Origin: DASWHK01 sp036398215
GTDB taxonomy: Bacteria; Acidobacteriota; UBA890
Direction: 5' to 3'
Length of the DNA: 12,362 bases
Assembly: GCA_036398215.1 (NCBI GenBank)
Contig: DASWHK010000257.1
Span: 1-12,362 of the forward strand
Position 1 is the stretch's first letter. Each line of letters starts with the position of its first letter. A program made the position numbers and the translations under genes. The notes below the pieces were generated by a model, which was given only the letters and a program-made list of their open reading frames with translations, had not been told where the DNA came from and made no database searches. This document shows positions 1 through 5,912 of the stretch, in pieces.

Positions 1-95
1 GCGAGCAGCTCCTCGTAGGCGGCCGCGAATACGCGGGTGCGGATCTCCGTGGGCAGCAGCCTGGCCAGCAGCAACGCGACGGGCGGGCGAAGCAT
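1..95 (-). CDS. N-terminal fragment of probable ADOP/FtsX-type ABC transporter permease (continues past the window edge)
   Basis: The ATG is at 95-93, three bases after the padR-like stop, and 31 codons are visible before the edge. They begin MLRPPVALLLARLLPTEIRT and continue RVFAAAYEELL. In Acidobacteriota, ADOP-family permeases (macrolide-export/FtsX type) typically start with a short M-R-P-P segment followed by a Leu-rich amphipathic stretch and an acidic segment, and they usually sit directly behind a PadR regulator. This fragment fits both the sequence pattern and the position. The tight spacing suggests co-transcription and probably translational coupling with the regulator. No TM segment or MacB/FtsX domain lies inside the window, so the call depends on context and the N-terminal pattern. 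It could be another PadR-regulated membrane protein. Confidence 0.55.
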   Translation of the reverse strand, partial: MLRPPVALLLARLLPTEIRTRVFAAAYEELL

Positions 96-98
96 CGA

Positions 99-422
99 TC
101 AGACACCCTCGGCGCGAGTCTGCTCGGCAGCGCGGATCGTATCGACGTAGAAGTCGCGCGTCGCCTGCCAGGCCTTCTCCCCCTGGCCGGTGATCGTGTA
201 CACGCGTTCCTTGATGATCTGCCCGTCGATGACCTGCTGCTCGTAGCGGCCGGCGACCAGGCCGGCATCCTCGAGCCGGCTCATGAGCTGGTAGAAGGCT
301 GGCCCGCTGCGCCGCAGGCCGAGCTCGCCGAGCTGCGCGCGCACCGCCTTGCCCGACAGCTCCCCGCCGCGCAGCGAGGCGAGCACCGAGAACTGCAAAT
401 GGGTGATCCGCGGAAGCTTCAA
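99..422 (-). CDS. PadR-family winged-helix transcriptional regulator
   Basis: This is a small DNA-binding protein. The core begins LPRITHLQFSVLASLRGGEL, followed by a helix-turn-helix region containing SGPAFYQLMSRLEDAGLV and a wing with the block DGQIIKERVYTIT. This is the pattern of the PadR proteins paired with ADOP permeases; a short C-terminal helix (residues of the TRDFYVDTIRAAEQ type) would dimerise. I chose the TTG start at 422 because GGAGA lies 7 nt upstream of it and it gives the usual family N-terminus, a 107-residue protein. A GTG at 482 would add 20 residues that do not look like the family and has no Shine-Dalgarno sequence. The gene ends 3 bp before the permease ATG. PadR proteins usually repress their own operon, and the palindromes upstream are candidate operators. 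Confidence 0.85.
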   Translation of the reverse strand: MKLPRITHLQFSVLASLRGGELSGKAVRAQLGELGLRRSGPAFYQLMSRLEDAGLVAGRYEQQVIDGQIIKERVYTITGQGEKAWQATRDFYVDTIRAAEQTRAEGV

Positions 423-485
423 TCTACCGTCTCCATCAAAGCGGACAGGCTCACAGACTACGTGCGCCTTGAATAACGTCACATT

Positions 486-504
486 ACATCACTACGAATG
501 ATGT
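486..504. promoter_or_regulatory. Inverted repeat upstream of padR, candidate operator 1
   Basis: ACATCA, 7-nt spacer CTACGAA, TGATGT. The 6-bp arms are perfect. It lies about 64 bp upstream of the preferred padR TTG start, in the divergent region shared with the lipoprotein pseudogene. PadR proteins bind dyad sites with ACAT/ATGT-type half-sites, which fits, but assignment to this regulator is inference. Confidence 0.4.
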
Positions 505-529
505 GCCAAGAAGTTTCCGTGGGAACGAG

Positions 530-548
530 CTACGACAATGGCTCGTAG
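530..548. promoter_or_regulatory. Second inverted repeat with the same 6-7-6 geometry, candidate operator 2
   Basis: CTACGA, 7-nt spacer CAATGGC, TCGTAG. Its centre is 44 bp from the centre of the first repeat, about four helical turns. The first repeat carries the same CTACGA string in its spacer. An alternative pairing, ACGAGC (525-530) with GCTCGT (541-546), uses the same bases, so the exact half-site is uncertain. Confidence 0.3.
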
Positions 549-600
549 GGTCGCTTGCCCGCGGCAGGCCGGGTAAAGGCGCGCACCGCGGAGGCCACCC

Positions 601-630
601 TTGCGGCGCCCGCGTCCTGTCGGGTACAAA
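601..630 (+). promoter_or_regulatory. Candidate promoter of the beta-propeller lipoprotein pseudogene
   Basis: A -35-like TTGCGG (601-606) and a -10-like TACAAA (625-630) are separated by 18 bp. The predicted start would lie about 7 nt downstream, followed by AGGAGA at 651-656 and the GTG at 663. The match is partial in a GC-rich background, so this is only a suggestion. Confidence 0.25.
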
Positions 631-662
631 CCAGCCGAACGTTCCCCCGTAGGAGAACGCCC

Positions 663-1560
663 GTGAATGATCGCCGCTACTCGATGGTCGCCGCGCTGCT
701 CGCCGCGGTCGCTGCCTGTTCATCCCCGGCCCCGGAAGGGGCCTCCGAAGGCAACTGGACCGGCACGATCACCACCGAAGGCGACGTCACCACCGTCGTC
801 AACGGGTCGGGCTCGGTGTGGGGCGGGCGGGCGACGCTGGTGGAAGAGGCCTCGATCGGCGTGGACCTGGGCGCCGACGGGCACATGCTCGGCGCGTCGA
901 CTCGCTGTGGGCGACCGACGAAGAGATCCTCGTGCTCGATACGCAGGTGCCGATCATCAGGGTCTACGACCACGACGGCACCTTCCTGCGCAACATCGGG
1001 AGAGGCGGGCAGGGGCCCGGGGAGTACGCCCGGCCGTTTTCAATCGGCGCCGACGCTGCCGGCCGCCTGTTCGTCGCCGACCCGGGGAACGGCCGCATAT
1101 CGCTCTACTCGATCGACGGGCAGTACCTCGAAGGGTGGACGGTCGGAAGCTTGTGGTGCTGCGTGACTCCAATGGTCGTGACCGCCGAGGGGGTTCCGTA
1201 TCTGGAGGTCATCGATCCGGAAACCTACGCCGGGCCCGACGGTCCCATTCCATGCGGGCCTACGGGCCCGCTGGCCCGCATGGCCCGCTGCTTCTGGCCC
1301 CGGATCTCGAGGTCCCGGATCACCGGTTCCGCCTCGGCGACCGGCGGCCGCTGGCGAAGTTCGCGCCCACCGTCACCTGGGTGCTGGCAACGGACGGCAC
1401 CGTCATCACCGGGGCCTCGCACGAGTACCGCTTCGAGATGCGCCGTCCCAACGGCAGCGTGACCGTTGTCGAGCGCCGCTACGAGCCGCTGCCGGTCGAT
1501 CCGGACGAGCGCGACTGGTGGCGCCGCTATTTCATCGCCATCTACCGGAGAGGACAGGAG
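663..1560 (+). pseudogene. 6-bladed beta-propeller lipoprotein, two frameshifts and truncated 3' end
   Basis: The GTG at 663 has AGGAGA 6 nt upstream. The product begins with a lipoprotein signal peptide: RR in the n-region, an Ala/Leu core, and lipobox VAAC with Cys19. This would anchor it to a membrane on the extracytoplasmic face. Propeller-like sequence is then spread over three frames. The first frame runs to about 893 (GVDLGADGHMLG). The second covers about 894-1250 and includes VDSLWATDEEILVLDTQVP, FLRNIGRGGQGPGEY and RLFVADPGNGRISLYSIDG, typical NHL/6-bladed propeller blades. The third covers about 1280-1560 and includes TWVLATDGTVITGASHEYRF and VTVVERRYEPLPVDPDER. Each switch equals one lost base. 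A C restored at about 893 would rebuild the family-like string LGRVDSL. No stop codon matching the family end is present; the frame runs into sequence that is antisense to the convergent gene. The frameshifts could be sequencing errors, but the missing 3' end is harder to explain that way. Confidence 0.75.
1251..1282. repeat. Perfect 10-bp inverted repeat at the second frameshift of the lipoprotein pseudogene
   Basis: CATGCGGGCC (1251-1260) pairs with GGCCCGCATG (1273-1282) across a 12-nt loop that itself contains GGGCCC. The change from the second to the third reading frame falls in or next to this hairpin. Strong hairpins are common sites of replication slippage and of sequencing or assembly error. 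Confidence 0.6.
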
Positions 1561-2143
1561 GGTTGGCGTTGGTTTCGAACCCGTAGACGGAGCCGGCTCC
1601 TTCCGCGTCCTCGGCGACCTTGCGGTACACGAGGATGCGGACGGCGGACGACGTCGGCTCCGCCGCCTCGAAGATCGCCGCGTGGTACCAGCTCTCGTCG
1701 TATTCGCGGGCCGCGTGCGCGCCGACGACGGCGCCGAGGTGCTCGGCGACGGCCACGGGCGTCGCGCTCGGGCCGAGCTCGGAGATCAGGGGGAGGGCGC
1801 CTTCGCTCTCCATCCAGAAGAAGCGCACGGCGAGATCGCTGAGCGCGTAGGTGTCTTGCTGACCTCGCACCTGGAGACGCGGGTCGGGCCACGGCGCCCC
1901 CGGCTCCTTGTCCGCCAGCAACGCCAGCACCGGGAAGAACCACTCGTAATCGAGGGTCACGGCGACGTTGCGCTGCAACTGATCGGCGGCGAGCTCGGCG
2001 TAGTCACGGAGGACGCTCTCGGCGGTCTCCCTTTGCGCGCGCGCAGCGGTCACCGCCTCGTAGCCGAGGGTGGCGACAACGACCGGGGCCGCCCCCAGAC
2101 AAGCGATGATCAGCGGTCGCCGCAGTCTGCTCCGTGCCTGCAT
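1532..2143 (-). pseudogene. Truncated membrane sensor, probably the sensor half of a histidine kinase
   Basis: The ATG at 2143 opens 203 codons. Residues 1-8 are basic (MQARSRLR), then one TM helix at about 10-30 (PLIIACLGAAPVVVATLGY). A helical extracytoplasmic stretch follows (ESVLRDYAELAADQLQ), then a mixed alpha/beta sensor-like segment ending VYRKVAEDAEGAGSVYGFET. Periplasmic sensor modules of Acidobacteriota histidine kinases have this layout, with a second TM helix and HisKA/HATPase domains next. Here everything after YGFETNA is missing: the frame continues for about ten residues with no recognisable pattern and stops inside sequence belonging to the convergent lipoprotein gene. Only about 40% of a normal kinase length remains. 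AAGG lies directly before the ATG and a -10-like TATCTT sits 8 nt upstream of it, so initiation is unclear. The histidine kinase assignment is inference from layout; no catalytic domain is present to confirm it. Confidence 0.55.
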
Positions 2144-2330
2144 CCTTCAGAAGATAGCCGGCCGGCGACGGCCGCAACAGCAACGACCGGCGCCGGGCGG
2201 GCCGCCGGCGCGAGTTCTGACAAATCGCCGACATCTCGCCCACATCTTCCTTGCCGCTGGCTTGCCGGGACGCCACCGCGAGGCACGTCGCGTCGCCTAA
2301 GGTGACTGCTCGCCCCTCCCCGTGACCGGT

Positions 2331-2337
2331 AAAGGAG
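2331..2337 (+). promoter_or_regulatory. Strong ribosome binding site that favours the upstream cytochrome start
   Basis: AAAGGAG lies 6 nt before the ATG at 2344, close to ideal. The alternative ATG at 2485 has GGAG only 2 nt away, which is too close. This is the main argument for the long form of the cytochrome. Confidence 0.5.
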
Positions 2338-2343
2338 CCAGAG

Positions 2344-2955
2344 ATGTACCGATTTCCTACGTCGAGGAGACACCAAGGTCATGCGGGGGATGCCGCATGC
2401 GCTGAACCGACCCAGCCCAACGCAGTAGACGCGGGCCTCCCCGTGCCCGCAGCAAAATGGCCATCAGACGTGCGGGCTGGAGCGATGGACGCGCGCATCC
2501 CGCGCGCGAGGGCCTCACTGATGATTGCGGCATCATTCGGGATCGCCCTGCTGCTGCCACTCGAGCCGCAGGCCACCACCCAGCAGCCCGCTCCGCTGCC
2601 CGGCGAGGTGCGCGAGTGGTTGGAGCGCGATCAGGCGCAGCGCTGGGCGACTCTCGTCGACACCGGCCGGCAGCTCTTCAACGAAGGCTCCTGCGCCCGC
2701 TGCCATGGCGACAACGGTGTCGGGGGAAACTTCGGCCCGGACCTGACCGACGACCAGTGGGTGCAGAGCGAAGGCGATCTCGACGGCATTCAGGAGACCA
2801 TCCTGTGGGGGGTCCGACGCCGCGATTTCGGCGATCCGACTCGCCGCTTCGAGATGAACCCCGCCGGCGGGATGCAACTGGAGTGGGACGAGATTCGCGC
2901 GCTGGCAGCCTACGTCTGGAGCCTCGGCGACGGCCGCACGCAAGCCCGTCGTTGA
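2344..2955 (+). CDS. Exported mono-haem c-type cytochrome
   Basis: This is a class I-like cytochrome c acting outside the cytoplasmic membrane as an electron carrier or small redox subunit; its partner is not identifiable here. The haem site is CARCH (residues 117-121), preceded by GRQLFNEGS. Then come GPDLTDDQW (131-139), ETILWGV and FEMNPAGGM, where Met171 (or Met177) is the likely axial ligand, and a closing helix EIRALAAYVWSL. A hydrophobic signal or anchor segment is at about 59-73. Two starts are possible. ATG 2344 has the better Shine-Dalgarno but gives a 60-residue leader of unusual composition that contains a hairpin element. ATG 2485 gives a normal signal peptide (MDARIPRARAS, then the core, then PQA). 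I give the long form because of its ribosome binding site; the mature protein is the same either way. No oxidase or dehydrogenase gene is adjacent, so it is an orphan cytochrome in this window. Confidence 0.85.
   Translation: MYRFPTSRRHQGHAGDAACAEPTQPNAVDAGLPVPAAKWPSDVRAGAMDARIPRARASLMIAASFGIALLLPLEPQATTQQPAPLPGEVREWLERDQAQRWATLVDTGRQLFNEGSCARCHGDNGVGGNFGPDLTDDQWVQSEGDLDGIQETILWGVRRRDFGDPTRRFEMNPAGGMQLEWDEIRALAAYVWSLGDGRTQARR
2445..2477. repeat. 33-nt hairpin element, copy 1 (5' part of the cytochrome gene)
   Basis: GCCCGCA (2445-2451), 19-nt loop, TGCGGGC (2471-2477). Copy 2 at 2966-2998 has the same arms, the same loop length and 12 of 19 identical loop bases. Copy 1 lies 7 bp upstream of the alternative ATG at 2485, so it could affect translation from there. 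Confidence 0.5.
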
Positions 2956-3005
2956 CGCTAGCCGCGCCCGCAGCAGAAGCGCGATGAGAAATGCGGGCTA
3001 GCGTC
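2954..3005. terminator. Bidirectional hairpin between the convergent cytochrome and kinase genes
   Basis: GACGCTAGCC (2954-2963) pairs with GGCTAGCGTC (2996-3005), a perfect 10-bp stem, with CGCA (2969-2972) and TGCG (2992-2995) able to extend it past a bulge. It overlaps the cytochrome TGA (2953-2955) on one side and the kinase TAG (3000-2998) on the other, so it could terminate both transcripts. There is no T-tract, so intrinsic termination is uncertain. An alternative inner stem is the 33-nt element listed separately. Confidence 0.5.
2966..2998. repeat. 33-nt hairpin element, copy 2 (between cytochrome and kinase)
   Basis: GCCCGCA (2966-2972), 19-nt loop, TGCGGGC (2992-2998). It has the same arms and spacing as copy 1, and both have GCA at the start of the loop and an AGA near its end. 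The two copies flank the cytochrome core and match at 26 of 33 positions. Confidence 0.5.
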
Positions 3006-5733
3006 CGGTTGGCACACGCCGCTCGAGCTCCGCGAACCAGTTGAGGATGATTTCGATCCCGCGTGGGCTGCCTTCGCCGCCGACGGCGTACTGGATCATC
3101 AACCAGCGATCGCCGTCGAGCGAGATGTCGTACGAGCCGGCGTTGTTGGTGATCGCAGCAAAGAAGGCGCCGGGCAGCAAGACCCGCGCGGCGCCCGGTC
3201 GAAAGGGCTCCTCTTCGAGGATATCGACGACCATCAGGTCGTCTCGGGTGCGAAAGAAGAGCCGCTTGGAGTCGCGTGCCCACAGCGGTTCGTAGCCGAT
3301 GCCGCCGGAGATGTTCGTGATGCCGGCACGATTGGGAAACGACTGCACGAAGACCTCGCGAGTGCCGGATTCTTCCGACACGTAGGCCACCCACTTGCCA
3401 TTGGGTGAAAACGTGGCGGTGATCTCCCGCACGTCGCGATCGAAGACCGGCTGCGGCTCCCCGCCTTCGCGCAGCGAGTACATCGTGATGTCGTACTCGC
3501 CGGTGTTGAGCTCGTCGGTATCGGCGAGCAGCAGCCACTCACCGTCGGGCGAGATCGAGCGCACCAGCTCGTTGCCCTCGCCGCCGATCAGCTCCTCGGC
3601 GTCGGACCGCAAGTCGGCCGGCCGGCGAAATACGTTGACGCCCTCGTCGGCGGTGTCCGCCGAGTAATATAGCCACTCGCCGTCGGGCGACCAGGCGAAC
3701 GAGCGGACGCCTCCGTCGGGGGTGAACAGCGACGAGACGTTGCGCTCGAGGTCGCGCATCCAGATGTTGTCGCCGCCGCCGTCTTCCTGAAGCCTGTACG
3801 CAAGATAGCGCCCGTCGGGCGAGAGCCGCGGCGTCCACAGCCTGCCTTGTGCCTCGATCAATGTCTCGGTGTTGCCCCCCTCGTCCCGCCAGACGAGGGA
3901 TGTGGTAGAAGCGACGGCGCCCGCTTCGCCCGGCAGAAAGACGAGGTCGCCGCGGGGGGAGACGTCGTATTGCGAGGCCCCCGTCAAGCCCCCTGCATCG
4001 AGGACCCCCTGGATCAGCGGCACCGCGCCGCCGACCTGGAGGCTGGCGGGATCGAACGGGCGGGCGAACAGTGAGCCTTCCTGCGCGTACAGCAGGTGGC
4101 CGGTCGGCAGGTAACGGGCGTCGCGGCCCGCCGGCACCATCACGGCGGGCGCCTCGCCGGGCCGCTGCACGACGATCTGGGCGTCCTCCCATGAGGTCGC
4201 TGTGGCGGGGCGCAGCGTGTAGAGGATCGAGACGCCATCAGGCAAGAGGTGCGGGCCATGCGCCAAGGCCTCCTCGACCGCAATGAGCTGGGCGGGCTCA
4301 CCGCCGTCGGCGGAGACTTCCCAGATCCCCTCTCGCCCCTGGCCGTAGAGAATGCGGCCGTCATCCGTCCAGCTCGCCCCCCAGGGGTTGGCGGCGTCGG
4401 CAAGCTTGACCGCCTGCCCGCCGCTTATCGGAACCTTCCGCAACGCTCCGTCGGACCAGAAGCCGACCCACTCGCCGTCCGGCGAGAAGAACGATGCCCG
4501 CCCGCCGTTCTCGGTGCCGCGCAGGGGTGCCGCGGCCGTCTCGTCCAGCGGGCGAAGCCAAAGCTGGTCGTTGGCGCTGAATGCCAGGTGCCGGCCGGTC
4601 GGCGAGACGGATACCGCATGCCGGCCGAGACTCGACAAGGTCACTTCCTCGGGGAGCGGGATTACGAATCGGGCGACCGGCGCCGGCGCCGGCGGCGGTG
4701 GCTGCGCCACGAACCAGGTGGCGAAAACCGCGAGCAGCGCGATCGCGACGGCGGCCGGAGCGGCGAGCGTCCACGGGACTCCGCCGACCGCTGCTGCCGA
4801 ATGGTCCGCTGTCGCACCGGCGGCAAGCGGCAGTGCGGTGCCCGCGGCGACCTCCGCCGCCAGGCTCCTGATGTCGACGAGCAGGTCCTCGGCGTGCTGG
4901 TAGCGATGGTCGCGATCTTTGGCGAGGCACTTCCTGACGATTCGCTGGAGATCGGCGGGCAGCGCATCGTTGATCTCGGCGAGCGGCTGCGGCTCGTTGC
5001 GGGCGATGGCGTGCAGGGTGTCGAGCACGCTCGCCCCGGAAAAGGCGCGCTTGCCGCCGACCATCTCGTAGAGCACCGAGCCGAAGGCGAACAGATCCGC
5101 GCGGCCGTCGATCGTGGCCTCGCCGAGCACCTGCTCGGGCGCCATGTAGCCGGCGGTGCCCATGACCTGGCCGGCGACGGTGCCGAACGCCGTCGGCGAC
5201 ATCGAGAGGTCCTGTCCGCCGGGGGCGGTGATCTCGGTGAGCTTGGCGAGGCCGAAGTCGAGGACCTTGGCGTGACTTTCCTTGGTGACGAAGACATTGT
5301 CGGGCTTGAGGTCGCGGTGGACGATCCCGGCGCCGTGGGCCGCGGTCAGCGCCTCTGCGATTTCGCTGGCGAACAGCAGCGCCTTGCCGACCGGCAGCGG
5401 CCCGGCGGCCAGGGCGCCGCGTAACGTCTCGCCTTCCAGGTATTCCTGGACGATGAAGTGAGTAGTAGCCGTCCCCTGGACGCCGTCCGCGATTGTCGCT
5501 GCCGAGCCGACGTCGAAGACCGCGGCGATATGCGGGTGGTTGAGGGCCGCCGCGGCCTGGGCCTCCTGCTGAAAGCGCGCCAACCGCTGCGGATCGGTGG
5601 CGAACTCCGCCGGCAGCACCTTGATCGCCACCTTGCGGTTCAGACGGGTGTCCTCGGCGAGAAAGACCTCGCCCATGCCGCCGGCGCCGATCTTCTCGAC
5701 GATCCGGTACGGGCCCAGCGACGAGCCGATCAT
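2998..5733 (-). CDS. Membrane Ser/Thr protein kinase with extracytoplasmic TolB/PD40-type beta-propeller
   Basis: A 911-residue Hanks-type kinase. The N-terminal cytoplasmic kinase domain (about 8-290) has P-loop GAGGMGEV (16-23), VAIK with Lys38, helix C Glu57, HRDLKPDN (139-146), DFG (159-161) and APE (198-200), so it should be active; HRD makes it an activation-loop-regulated RD kinase. An Ala-rich linker precedes one TM helix (about 322-343) and a Pro-rich spacer. The remaining 550 or so residues are WD40-like PD40/TolB propeller repeats, seen as recurring SPDG(E/R)W, SPNGKW and SLDGDRW strings, and would lie outside the membrane as a sensor. The start at 5733 gives MIGSSLGPYRIVEKIG, the usual beginning of this family; the open frame extends to 6090 but that part is Arg-rich noise overlapping the next kinase. 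No clear Shine-Dalgarno is seen, and a 15-codon reading frame overlaps the ATG. It ends at the convergent hairpin. Confidence 0.93.
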   Translation of the reverse strand: MIGSSLGPYRIVEKIGAGGMGEVFLAEDTRLNRKVAIKVLPAEFATDPQRLARFQQEAQAAAALNHPHIAAVFDVGSAATIADGVQGTATTHFIVQEYLEGETLRGALAAGPLPVGKALLFASEIAEALTAAHGAGIVHRDLKPDNVFVTKESHAKVLDFGLAKLTEITAPGGQDLSMSPTAFGTVAGQVMGTAGYMAPEQVLGEATIDGRADLFAFGSVLYEMVGGKRAFSGASVLDTLHAIARNEPQPLAEINDALPADLQRIVRKCLAKDRDHRYQHAEDLLVDIRSLAAEVAAGTALPLAAGATADHSAAAVGGVPWTLAAPAAVAIALLAVFATWFVAQPPPPAPAPVARFVIPLPEEVTLSSLGRHAVSVSPTGRHLAFSANDQLWLRPLDETAAAPLRGTENGGRASFFSPDGEWVGFWSDGALRKVPISGGQAVKLADAANPWGASWTDDGRILYGQGREGIWEVSADGGEPAQLIAVEEALAHGPHLLPDGVSILYTLRPATATSWEDAQIVVQRPGEAPAVMVPAGRDARYLPTGHLLYAQEGSLFARPFDPASLQVGGAVPLIQGVLDAGGLTGASQYDVSPRGDLVFLPGEAGAVASTTSLVWRDEGGNTETLIEAQGRLWTPRLSPDGRYLAYRLQEDGGGDNIWMRDLERNVSSLFTPDGGVRSFAWSPDGEWLYYSADTADEGVNVFRRPADLRSDAEELIGGEGNELVRSISPDGEWLLLADTDELNTGEYDITMYSLREGGEPQPVFDRDVREITATFSPNGKWVAYVSEESGTREVFVQSFPNRAGITNISGGIGYEPLWARDSKRLFFRTRDDLMVVDILEEEPFRPGAARVLLPGAFFAAITNNAGSYDISLDGDRWLMIQYAVGGEGSPRGIEIILNWFAELERRVPTGR

Positions 5734-5777
5734 CGGGATGATTCGAGCACAGAGGGCTCCGCAGCGCTTCCGATCAT
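5730..5777 (-). CDS. Possible 15-residue leader ORF overlapping the propeller-kinase start
   Basis: The ATG at 5777-5775 opens MIGSAAEPSVLESSR, and its TGA overlaps the kinase ATG in the sequence ATGA. A G-run lies about 7 nt upstream of its ATG. The kinase itself has no good ribosome binding site, so translation might be passed on from this short frame. The ATG sits in the palindrome GATCATGATC (5772-5781). Such a short frame can occur by chance, and nothing shows that it is translated. Confidence 0.2.
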   Translation of the reverse strand: MIGSAAEPSVLESSR

Positions 5778-5912
5778 GATCAGGCCCCCCCACGTTACCT
5801 CGGCGAGAATGCCAAGAAAGCACTCGCACTGTAGCCGACGAAGGGAAGCGGGAACAACACGTTGGGCTGCCATTGAGCGTCGCAGACCGCGCTCTCGAAC
5901 CACTCGGCCAGA

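Noticed and set aside
1466..2305. A 279-codon plus-strand frame across the lipoprotein/sensor junction
   Set aside because: Most of it is the antisense of the truncated sensor, with low-complexity Arg/Gly/Ala sequence.
4249..5424. A 391-codon plus-strand frame
   Set aside because: It is antisense to the kinase domain and first propeller repeats of the minus-strand kinase, with no recognisable domain.
5884..5910. A stretch (minus strand) resembling a tRNA-Ser/Leu D-arm, TGGCCGAGTGGTTCGAG
   Set aside because: The anticodon stem does not pair, there is no T-loop GTTCGA at the right distance and no acceptor stem; chance similarity.
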